Shown here: in pieces, positions 1-10,320 of the stretch
How the letters are laid out: every line of letters begins with the position of its first letter
How positions within the stretch are numbered: the first letter of the stretch is position 1
Assembly (NCBI GenBank): GCA_013396525.1
Contig: VWYX01002172.1
Location: 1,724 to 65,723, forward strand
Source: Chaetorhynchus papuensis
Taxonomy: Eukaryota > Chordata > Aves > Passeriformes > Rhipiduridae
Length of the DNA: 64,000 nt
Direction of reading: 5' to 3'
Notes under the pieces: model-generated
What the model was told of the DNA's origin: nothing
Databases searched by the model: none
The model's input: the letters and a program-made list of their open reading frames with translations, nothing else
Made by a program: the position numbers and the translations under genes

Positions 1-3000
1 TGGGGCAATGAGGTTCCTCCAGGACTGAGGGGGCGTTTGAGGCAGACATGATTCCTCTCCCTGTGCTCAGCCACGCATCCCTGGGGCTCACCGGGGTCAT
101 GCTCTCCTCTCTGCACTCATGAACACAAAAAGCCTTTGGGCTGCTGCCTGAACAAGTCCCCAGGAACTCTGCCTTAGCCCGCTCCTCTTACTTACAGAAG
201 TTCCTGCCACACAATTGCCTTCCCAAAACCTCCTGCCTGCCCATCAGACATTAAGCTCAGATGATCTCTACCCAGGCCAAACGAAGAAGCTCAAGCTGGA
301 AAGCAGTAGGTACAAGAGAGGATGCAGGTAGAAGGCAGAATCAATGACTTTAAGAGAAAAACTGCAATCACACCCCATGCTGTCACCAAAAAAAAAAGCT
401 GTATCCCAGCTAACAGAGGAGAGAATCACTTTTTTTTTCCCACCAGCCAATGAGTTAAATTGATCTAATATAGGAAGTCATCCTGACTAATCCTGATTTT
501 ATAGAGTCTAATGGCCATCACTTAGCTCTGATCACACTTTACCCAGTGTGTGAAAGAGACACAGGTCGAGTTAGGGTGGATACGAAGGCAAGTGAGAGAT
601 TATCTGCTTTACAGCTGTTGAAAATGAGGCAGGAGAGGAGGGTGGAGGGGAATAAACCCACCCTGACGGAGCGAGGCAGTTCCTTAGCACATCACAAACT
701 GCAGGAACGGATCCCGAGCAGCTGCAGAGATCTCCACTCTGTACTGCTTTTTAAAGATTACTCTCCCTGTAATCTGCCTTTTTGATGGCCCATGACAAAA
801 GGCCTCTGATTAAGCACTTCTTTTGCTTTGTTACACTTCTGGGTGAAATTGGTGCTCCTGAAAATAAAATAACTGAATAAAAATGAAAAGAGAGAGGACT
901 AGTTGCAGGCTCATGGTGCTGGAGGCTCCTCGGAGTCTGGTCCAAAGCTGTTGGAATTTTAGCCATAACTCATTCTGGGTCAAATACAACATTTTACTCA
1001 ACCAGAAATAAATAATTTAATTTCAGATTATGGGAAACTTATTGTAGATCTATGAAACATTCATATAAAAAAAACAGATTACTTTTTTCCTACTTTGAGG
1101 AAAACTTTTTAAGTACTTTAAAACAGAACCCATTCACCAAAACAGACAAAGCTGCAAAATTATTTGGCTAACCCATGCTTGCAATTCAATAAAATGCTTA
1201 TGAGCTGGTCCATCCAGCTGTACTATCAAAGGAAAGTAAGCTTCTGATTTAAGTTTCTTTTTCCAGTGGGATTTTACAGAGCTTAGAAGAGACTTTTTTT
1301 TTCTAATTTTCTTTAAAAATTATCCAAGAATTAGCTTTATAAGGACCGTGGTGGCTGCAGGGGGAACAAGCAAATTAAACTCACTAAAACCAAAACCAAC
1401 AAACACAGCAACATTTCCCCAACGCTTTCCCTGCGCTTGGGGAAAGGAAAATCAAATCGAACACCGCAGTGCATGGGGAGCCCATCTCCTCTCCCTTCAG
1501 CAATCCAAGTGCTCATTTTTCCATCAGTGAGGAAGGACCTGCTTCCCAGCCATCACAGCCTGTACTGATCCACAGCCGTTTAGCAATCCAGGCCACACAC
1601 ACAGCTTCAGCTCAGAGCTCTGATTTTTTGCTTTCCCTTAGGACAAGTGAAACGCTGCATTACACAAATGTAGTACAAGCAAGTGGCATCTCCGCTGAAC
1701 GGCGTGGGCGATGCTTGCAGGGCACACGCATGGCTGGAAGGTTAAGTCCTGAAGTGATGAAGTGACAAAGTGAGGAAGGATGGGGAGAGGAACTCCTCTT
1801 TCCTCCGTGATGGCCATTGTGCTCTGGTAGGGAGGAGAGACATTTTTTAACTCATGGAATATAAACTGCATATAAAATACCGATGCTAAAGGGTGGAGGA
1901 TAACGCGTCTGAACATCTCTCAGAACTCTGCTTTTGGGAGGGCTTGTTGGCAGTGGAGGAGACAGAGTAGAGGGAGTTCAGTACCAGAAGGCACATCTGC
2001 AGTGCCAGGCACAGACACCTGAGCCAGCAAGGGGGTAAATGTCCCCGTGGCTTGTCAAGATAAAATCCTCAGCTTGGTAAGCAAGGCAATGCCTGTCACA
2101 TACAGCAGAATGAGTCAGTTTTTCTACTCTTTCCCTCTAAAAAAGCGATTCCACAGCTCCCAGGTCACCAAGCAGAGGTAACCTGGATTGCAGAGCACTG
2201 CTGGTACAACTGCACATGAGGTAAATCCTCTTTAGAGGTCTTTCGCTGCCTGGGAGAATTGGTTCTCCTTCATCTCAGAGGGAATTTTTCACAAGTCCTG
2301 GATCTGTTAGGAGTCCAAACACACATCTGTTTTTTCTGGCTCCATCCAGTTCTCATCCAGGGACCTGAACCAAAATTTTGGTTAATGAAGAGTTCAAAGT
2401 TTGGATTAGCTGTTTGTTCCAACTTGTTCCTGAATTAAGCAGCCAGACTGGGAAGTGAGAAGCATCTCAGTGAGCAACTGGCCAAGACCCTGTACCTGTA
2501 AATCTGATGGGCAGAATTCTGCTCTTCTTTGCCCTCCTGCATACACACCTGAAAAGGTCAGGGAAATCACTTCATCCTGACAACTGGAGTAGCAGGCAAA
2601 AGCAGAGAGACCTGAAAGACCCCTGTGTTTTTCAAGTTTATTCACTGCTGTTCCAAGGGAGAAAAGAAGTGTATTTCCTCTCAGCCACAGAGACCTGAAG
2701 ATTCAACAATGTCCATACAGATGTCAGAACAATTCTCTCCTTCCTATCTCCTTGAGATCTCAAACAGCTGCTGCAATATTCCTTTAAACAAAAGGGCAGT
2801 TGGTGTTCCAGATGTTTTACTTCTCAACGGAATGATTTTTTTTGTCCCTTCAGCATCCATCCCCATGCTTCTTTTTGCAATTCTGTTGCCTAATTTGCAA
2901 GAGCAAATTGCATGAGCACAACATTTTGCCTTTCACCTCTGCCCCATTACTCATTAGATGTACAACTTTCAAAGTAGGTATATCCCAGGGACAGAAACAG

Positions 3001-3489
3001 GAGGCAGCTGAAGATTTTGCTTTTGGGGGCAGGCTCTGCTGATAATTCTTGAATGGGGGAGATTGATAAAGCAGTAGGGAACCTGAAGTTTTAGTGATGC
3101 AGCTCCTTTCCTATCAGCCCTTGAACAAACAGTGAAAGAGAGCCATGATTTGCCCCGAGAAGAGGGCAATTAGATAAAGCAGGATGCACGTGTGTTTGAT
3201 AAACTCTTCCCTCAACCCTTCCCTCGGTGGTTGTTTCAAAATGTGCATATAAGCTTGGTGTTCCCACCAAAGAGAAGCATTTCCAAGGCTCCCTATTGAT
3301 GCCATGATGATTTTTGTCTTTTCTTCTATACCCCCTCTTATATCTTTTTACAATTTCTGTATTCTCAGTGCTTTTTGCCTACATTCTTGGACTTGTTTGT
3401 TAAGCTGGGAGACTGAACATTTCAGAAGCTTCATAGTTAAGGATCACTGTGCCCCAGACCCCAAGGTCCTCTCCAGAACACATTTTGTA
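1..3489. other. Noncoding DNA, no gene recognised
   Basis: I see no gene, RNA gene or well-preserved repeat. Open frames here are under 100 codons, occur on both strands and show no recognisable domain. A/T-rich patches, for example around 970-1200 with several short A or T runs, alternate with ordinary unique-looking sequence. Old repeats too worn to recognise by eye may be present. Confidence 0.6.
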
Positions 3490-3785
3490 AACTGAGATAG
3501 AACCGTCCAGGGGAAGGTTCCATGGGGAGGGGAGGTGGCTCAGTCGAGCCTCTCATTGGGGAATTTTGGATAGATATGCTAATTAGTAACACCTAGAATG
3601 TAAGACCAGATCTTGAGGAGGGGGATTGCGGTGGCCATTGTGGGCTGCATGGAGGTGCATTCAACCTGGACGTGGTGCACCTAAGGATCCTTAAAATAAA
3701 TACCAAGGTAAAATCCCTTTTCCCCTTCTAACTGTGTTCACCTCTTGATTTTAAGACCAGGAAAAGGCAGCACTATCAGAACAGG
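3490..3785 (+). mobile_element. Possible ERV LTR remnant, 3' part best preserved
   Basis: The arrangement resembles the R/U5 half of an avian ERVL-type LTR. An AATAAA polyadenylation signal (3695-3700) is followed by a pyrimidine-rich stretch and a short purine-rich end near 3765-3785. The upstream half is compatible with a U3 but has no clear TATA box. A TG at about 3491 could be the left end, but no matching target-site duplication was found, so both boundaries are approximate. There is no internal retroviral sequence on either side, which suggests a solo LTR or fragment. Alternatively it is ordinary unique sequence with a chance AATAAA. The family resemblance is recalled, not aligned. Confidence 0.35.
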
Positions 3786-5009
3786 GGAGAAGGAAGGTGG
3801 GAGGCAAGAACAAGGAGCTGAGTTGTCCAAATTGAGCCTGCAGAGCCACACGTCGTGCTAGCCCCTTTCAAGATGCCAAGTTCTGCTTGCCCCGGGATGC
3901 TGTGCCATGAAACTTCGGATGTAGCTGTCACCAGAGCCCTGAGCTGGAGCATCACAGCCCCTTGATCCCAGCTCCACTGCAGTAAACGTTTGGGAAGGGC
4001 TGACTCCTCCCTCCTTCCAATGCACAAATATCTTCGACCACACCTCTGGGGAGAGAGGAAATTGTCAGCCAAGCAAATTGCTTTTTGGATTGCTTTTTGT
4101 CCCATTGTGAGAGCTTCACTTTAGGAGCTATCATGGGAAGGGGTGACATGATCAGGTGAAAACCCCACATCCCAGAGGTTGCTGCAGGGGCACAATATAT
4201 ATTAATAAACTAATTCCTTGCAGCTGAGGCAGAAGCACAGCGCAGCCACTGCTTCTTCAGAAGACTATAGATTTTTGATGAAGCAGTGTGGAGAAAAAGA
4301 CCTATTTTATACCTAAATAATAAAAATAATAAAGGGAGTCAAATAAATAAATAAGTAAATTCTGCTTGATAAATGCATTATTAGCTGTAGTAGGAGCAAT
4401 TACAAGAAGAATGGGAAGTGACAGCTGCACGTCCCAGATAGCCAAAGCACAAAAGGGGAATTTTAGACAAATGTCCTTCAGATAATGGATTTGTTTCTCA
4501 TCTGCTTTGGGGAGGGAGGTGGGAGATATGGGAAGCATTAACAGGCTGTGCCTCACATAGGGAGCAGAGATGCTGCAGGAATAATTTAGCTTTATTTTTT
4601 CTTCTCTGGTGCATCTGACTTCATATTTATTTAAAGCAATGTGGGTTTCTCTGTCCTCACCCTCCTTGCTCAGAGCTATTCCCATAAAGAGAAGGAAAAG
4701 AGGGTCGTGGGATTACCTTCTCTATAAGCCTGTATGTTGCAGGACTGGAAGCTCAGATTAATAAGAGAGTGAGGTGACCTCTGGGAATGGGATCACCAGC
4801 TCTGGGAGTGTCCATGCTGGGGGGGCAATGGAACCTTGATGGCAGCAGCCCAACAGAATCAATCCAGAGACTGTTCCTAGGAGGCCACTTCCTCCAGATA
4901 CCTCAGGGACTTGCAGAAGTAAGGTCTGCCCATGGGTGTCCCATTCACCAGGCTCTTTGCTTTGCCTGGTCAGCATGTGAAATCCTCTCTCCCCTTAGCA
5001 CAGTCTGAG
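3786..5009. other. Noncoding DNA, no gene recognised
   Basis: No supported gene. There is a short A/T-rich stretch around 4300-4370 with several ATAAATAA-like runs. The longest minus-strand open frame (4302-4685, 127 codons) partly covers it and has no recognisable domain. I treat it as a chance frame. Confidence 0.6.
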
Positions 5010-5014
5010 TCCAT

Positions 5015-5511
5015 TGCCCAGAGCAATGCATCTCAACACAGCAGCCCTACAGCCCTGGTGGGCCAAACCAGCATCTTTTCCACTGCGACCCCTTCTATAT
5101 TTGTGAGACCTGTGTCACCTGACCTCAAGTCTGTGTATCCCTGCAGTACTCACGCTGGGGCATGGACTTCGCATAAGGTGGAGAAGTGCAAAGACGTTTA
5201 TTACGCAGAGACAAATGCCTAAATACTAGCCCACAAACAGGATATAACCTCATATAAACAGGAAGGATAAATCCCAGAGTGTCCCCCAGTCACCTGGTGT
5301 ATTGCCTAGATGTTACCTCTTATGGTAATAGGTAAACAATACTCTGTAAGGTTAAAAACCACAATCTTCCCACACAATTGGTCAAGAAGGCCACAAACCC
5401 ATAATCCCCTTTTCCAGCCCATCTCAGGTGACCTGGATGTGTTTCCATGGTTATCTCCAGGCCTAGGGAAGAGGCCTATTCTAGGCCTTCCAGGCCTGCT
5501 CTTCTATAACA
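5015..5511 (-). mobile_element. Putative solo LTR, ERVL-like
   Basis: Read on the minus strand, this 497-bp segment begins TGTTATAG and ends in CA. It contains a TATA-like motif around 5250-5257 and an AATAAA signal (complement of 5197-5202) about 55 bp downstream. This is the order expected for U3, R and U5. The plus-strand flanks are TCCAT at 5010-5014 and CCCAT at 5512-5516, a 5-bp duplication with one mismatch. A 5-bp duplication is usual for ERVL-class elements. No internal gag, pol or env sequence was recognised, and no polypurine tract precedes the LTR start. The left boundary is an inference from the imperfect duplication; the central regulatory portion is the more convincing part. 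Confidence 0.42.
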
Positions 5512-5516
5512 CCCAT

Positions 5517-7843
5517 GGTGTAACCCTACATATCCCCTCTGCTGACTGGTGCTTGGCTAGGACATGGAGGAGAATCAGCTTGATGGGGCCATAGGGGATC
5601 ATTCTGCTCCAGACCTTGTGCCAGATATCCAAGGGATGGTTGCTGGGATCTCGCTGTAATATCTTGCCTCAATGCTGTTCCTAAGAACGATGAACAGTGA
5701 AAAAAGTGAATTTCTTCTACTGCCCAGCTCTGTCCATGCCCCTAAGACTGGTATTTGGAGCCACACCTGTTGCCCTTTTCATGGGAAGCACACACCTTTT
5801 GCTGCTTCAACCCACAGCACTTTTTCAGCCACACAGTAATGAAAGCTTTTGGCCTTTTCAGGAGCATGGGAAGGCAGAGGTGATGGAAGGTGGAGGGAGA
5901 ATGACTCCCCTGGATAGCAGTGCCTTCCATAATAACGGTGTGAGAACCAGTTGCAATTTGCTGGGGATGATGACACTGAGGTCAGACGAGCTGTATTGTA
6001 ATTTACATCCAGGAAAATGTAACCAGACATGACCAGACAATGAAGGATTATTCTTTCAGTTATTATGAACAAAGAACATGCAGCAGGAAATCATAGAGGC
6101 CTCTCTACAAGACCCCTTTGCCTTCAGCTTAGCTCCATCCCAGCATAATTGCACTCACTGGTTTGCATTAGTATTTTCTCCTGCCTCTCCCATGTCCTCT
6201 TCTCCCTCTGTGTCATTCAGACACATTAGCAAAGATTGCACAACCCTACTAGAGATCCCCTGAAGGCATATATAAACTTTCCTCACAAAATATGATCAGT
6301 CCAGCCTGAGGCAACACCCAGGAGGGAAGATTTCAGCCTGAGTGGTTACAATTTGGGAAAGGTGCAACAGAAAGTGGCATCTAATAATAGGAAATGTGAG
6401 GCAGCCCTAATAGAAAGCGCATTACAGGCCTGTGCTCTGCATATAATGTCTTGTCTCCAAGTTAATTGCTCATCAGTTCGGTACATAAACAAAGACTGAT
6501 GCTGTGACTGTGCAAGTGGCAGGGCTCATTCCACCACGAGCTTCTTGCTGCTAAAAACAGGCTCTCCCTGTGTGCTGTCCCCTGCCCGCCCAGGATGGAA
6601 AAGTGTCTGGGACAACAACTCCCCGCAAAACCAGGTGGCCCTCCTGGGCCTCAGGGGCTGAGGGTCTGTCACCCTGCAGTGGCTGTGCTCTCTCCTGTCA
6701 GCAGATGTGTCCAGCTGGAGCAGGGTTACTGCAGTATCTCCTCATCTCGAATGCTATCCCTTCCCCAACCCCAGGAAGGCTTACAAGCAGATCTTTGGAA
6801 ATTGCAGCTCATGGCTGGTGTTTTGAAACCCTGCCAGATTTGCTTTTGTAAAAACAGGCACCTGCAGGCCCTGGGACAGCAGCACTGGCTCTGCTGATGC
6901 AGTTATTAGAGCAAAGTCTGAGGCTGGGAACAGGGGGCATCCTGTGGTTACGATACTCCCAGAGGACTGGAGGCAAACCCAGCAGTGTCTCTGCTGAGGT
7001 GTAGGAATATGCATAGGTCTGAAGCTGGAGGTCTGAAGGAATCTGAAGCAATCTTATCAGGTGGGATGGGTAAGGGTTGGAGGACAATAAAGCAGGATCG
7101 TGAGGGGGTCACAGAAGTGGCAGGTTAGCCACAGACAGACTTGGTTATTCTTCCCTTACAGGGATCTAGATTCATCCCACATGAAGACAGGCAGGGCAAA
7201 TTCATCGTACCCAATCGTCTGAAGGTGTCACCTGGAAATACACTGGCACAAACAGGTGAGAACTCAGATCACATTTATAGACCACTGAAAGGAGGAGAGA
7301 GGAATCCTGTACATGACATCATGATTTGTTTTGTTGGATTTTGCTTCTCCATCCCTTTTGCCATTCCTGTGTGCACAGGACTCTGCTTATCGCTCTCGAA
7401 ATGTTACCACAGTTCCTGCTCTGGTTCCTCACTGCCATCATTCCCCTCTGAGCCTGGAAAGGGAAGGGGAGAGAAGGGGAAGCAGTATTGTTGTCTTGTG
7501 AGATGGATAGTGGCTCTGTGGTCCTTCACAGCCAGGAGAGGTCAGTCCACACCACCAAGTGAAGCATCACTTCTTAAACATCCCTTACTGTCTCAGGAGT
7601 GGTTGTTCCTATGGTGGCAGCTGAAGCTCCTGCATGGCTGTGACACGGATAGAAATGAGATCACTTCTCTCCCAGGTAGTGCCAAATTTAGCCTTTTCCC
7701 ACTCCTGTGCACAAGCAAGGGGAAAGGGCAACTCAGTCCCAGGGCTCAGTGCAGACTTGCAGGGATGGAGGCACGAAGGAGGGAGTGCTGTAGGGAGATG
7801 CCCAGGGACCAGAATTAATCCCTACACCACCCAAAAAGTTATC
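5517..7843. other. Noncoding DNA with one weak exon-like segment
   Basis: No supported gene. The longest stop-free frame in the window without a known match lies at 7141-7818 on plus (225 codons, opening with TTG). It shows no recognisable domain or compositional sign of coding. The only sub-feature worth noting is the splice-site-flanked segment at 7162-7255, listed separately. Confidence 0.55.
7162..7255 (+). other. Exon-like segment flanked by splice-site consensus
   Basis: A pyrimidine-rich tract ending in TTACAG (AG at 7160-7161) precedes a 94-bp stretch. That stretch ends in AACAG directly before GTGAGA (GT at 7256-7257). Only one of the three plus-strand frames is open through it, giving about 31 codons. 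I do not recognise the peptide. Acceptor and donor consensus pairs this close are expected by chance several times in 64 kb, so this is only a candidate exon, coding or lncRNA. Confidence 0.15.
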
Positions 7844-7844
7844 T

Positions 7845-7868
7845 ATCTCTGGATCTGGATCCAGAGAT
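7845..7868. repeat. Short perfect inverted repeat
   Basis: Two 11-bp arms (ATCTCTGGATC and its exact reverse complement) are separated by a 2-bp spacer, TG. Immediately downstream (7885-7915) are two further small GGGTACC-containing palindromes. The cluster could form a small hairpin. It does not look like a terminator or a transposon end that I recognise. Confidence 0.7.
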
Positions 7869-10157
7869 CCAAACCATCGTATCCATGATCCATGGGTACC
7901 CTTGGGTACCACGGTATCTCATGGGGCACTATTTTTAGAGCTATTTTCTCCTTTACCCACAAAGGCATACTTTTCCTGCACTGAGTGTAAAGACAGCAAC
8001 CTGGGAGCCTGGAAAGGCTGTCTCCATCAGATGGAAGACTGCACACCCATCCTAGGCAGGACAAACATCCCTTCTGCAAGTTTCTGCTTTGTCTTTGGGG
8101 CTGCCCAGAATATCTCTGATGGTTAGAAGGGTGTACACACACATCTAAATATGTGTGCATGGACTGACTTGGGCATGAGCAGGAGCTCCATGTTCACTAC
8201 TCAGTAAGGCCAGCATCTCACAACTAATCTGAGGGGTCTTTAAGTCTGCACCAAGCCTGTGGCCACCACATGGCATTGAAGACTGAATTTACATGGCTTG
8301 CTAAGCCTTGCATTAGCATCCCTGTCTGTTCCTGCTGGGACAGAGATCCTTGGCACTTAGCTTGGCAACACTTTCTAAGTAGACTTAAGGACTATCTATG
8401 AGAAAAGCCCAAAATCTGGTATTCCTGACTGCATGAACAACTGGTCTCACCTGGAATCGTACAGCAGGAGGTGTAACGAAGTGTTGGTGTTTGGCAGCAA
8501 ATAGGTCTAGACAGATCACCAGGCTGTTTCTAAATGGCAGAGAATGAATGGCCAGAGGTGAAAATTGTCTGTTCTCACAAGTGAGCTGTTTGCAATAGTC
8601 TGGCTGCCCAGGAGGATACTGTAAGTTATCCCATGGCAGAGGATATTCTAATTTGTCTTCAGCTCAGCCTACGAGTCTGTAATCAGTGCTGCTAATCTTT
8701 AATAAAAGGGGTTCACAGGAGCCTTTGTTTTTAATGACATGGTGGGTGATAGCTCTTTCTTGTTATAATCCCCTCTCAGAAAGCATCTGATGGGGAAAAT
8801 GTCTCCCTTGACAGTTTGCTTAAGTTTTCATTTGCCAAAACACTGAATAAACTTCTTGTTTGTCTAATGGAACTAGAAGGAATTGTGACACTTTTATTGT
8901 TTGTTTACTTCCTCACTGGGGCACCAGCTAAATTGAAGATGTCATCACACAGCAGTGAGAATCAAGCTTCTTAATTTAACTGACTGGTTTGCAAACAAGG
9001 GTCTCCAAAGCACTGCTGAGCCACACAGACTCTATAGTGACCACAGACTGAAACACACCAGTGAACTACGAGCAGGAGAAGCAATGCAATGGGGAGGTGA
9101 TCCCAGAAACGCTGCTTCTTTTACAGAGTATCTCAGAGAGGCACTGGTCAGATGGCATCTGTGAAACCAGCAACGGGAAGACAAAGAGAGCAAATTTTCC
9201 TACAAATCCCACATAATTAGCAGCTGCTGCGGGATTAATGCTAGCTCTAATTCTGAATGGGTGGAGGGGGGTCTGGATTTCTTGCCTGAATTCCCTCTAT
9301 TATTCACTCTTTTTATGCCCTTAAAACCAGGAGTAGAATTACTCTCATTTTACACTGCACTAAGCAAGGAGAGAAGGCAGCAGTCGAGATGCAGACAGAG
9401 AAGCAGTCCCCCACGGATCGGTGAGATTTTCAGACAGATCAAATGTTCAGCTTCAGGTAATTGGCAGAGATCCTTTAATGTCTGAGTTTAACACTCACCT
9501 ACTAGAAGAGAACGCAATTAGGCAATGAGATTTGGAAGAGTCTGAAGTGCCAGGTATAATAATTCAGCTGTAGTGCGCTGTTCAGAGGAAAGCTGAAGGC
9601 TGAGAGCTGTCAATTACACCAGGGGTGAATTAATACAACCAAATTCATGCACTGAAGCGTCTTATTATTGCTATGATCACATTTTATTATGAAGCAGTTT
9701 GGGTGAGGTTATTTTTTTTTAATTTATTTATCTATGTTAATTTTGTACAGAGGCAAATAAGTTATGAGTTGAGAATTGTATTAATTTCACTGCTTGGAAA
9801 TATTTTAATAGCCGATTAGGTTGTTTGCTAGTTGATGCTTTTTTTTTTCTCTTCTTTCTGCTCATTAGAAAATTAGTCTTTTTTACAAGAAACACCACGG
9901 GCTAGCAAACCATAACCCCTCCTTGTTTTCATCCCACACAAAATTTACTGGTCACCCCCTAAACTCAGCTTCCTTATCATACATTTCCTTGCCTTCCCTG
10001 TGTGCATTTTAAGGGCTTACTTCTCCAGTGCAAAGAGAAGTCGATTTTACTGTCTGGAGAGAAGTCTCCTCATCCTCCCCAAGGCAAAATACTGCATCTC
10101 ACTCTTTCACAAGCACAAGGGGGCTCAACAATCAGAATCCACAATCAAAGAAAATCA
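7869..10157. other. Noncoding DNA, no gene recognised
   Basis: No supported gene or RNA. The right half becomes A/T-rich (about 9640-9880, with T runs), in the manner of conserved noncoding or intronic DNA. Composition alone cannot show function. Confidence 0.6.
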
Positions 10158-10320
10158 TCATAGAATCATAGAATGGTTAGGGTCAGAAGGGACTTTAAAA
10201 AATATTTAGTTTCAACTCCCTCTCCGTAGTCAGGATCACCTTCCACTAGACCAGGTTGCTCAGGGCCCCACCCAGCCTGGCCTTGAACACTTCCAGGAAT
10301 GGACAACCATAATTCAGCTA
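10158..10320 (-). mobile_element. CR1 LINE 3' end, truncated
   Basis: The left edge carries two copies of the octamer TCATAGAA (10158-10173), the reverse complement of the CR1 3' tail. They are followed by the familiar CR1 3' UTR: GAAGGGACTTTAAA, then CACCTTCCACTAGACCAGG, then CCTGGCCTTGAACACTTCCA. The element therefore lies on the minus strand with its 3' end at the left. It is truncated about 160 bp from its tail, as is usual for 5'-truncated CR1 copies. Similarity fades near 10315-10320. No coding sequence is retained. The 3' UTR is worn, with several substitutions against the consensus I remember, suggesting an old insertion. Confidence 0.9.

Noticed and set aside
5512..5660. Retroviral coding remnant next to the minus-strand LTR
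   Set aside because: About 50 open codons on minus ending at the LTR start, but no motif is recognised, an upstream stop closes the frame and no polypurine tract is present.
7141..7818. 225-codon open frame as a protein gene
   Set aside because: It opens with TTG and has no recognisable domain. No promoter or homologous segment is visible; a frame of this length is plausible by chance in 64 kb of six-frame sequence.
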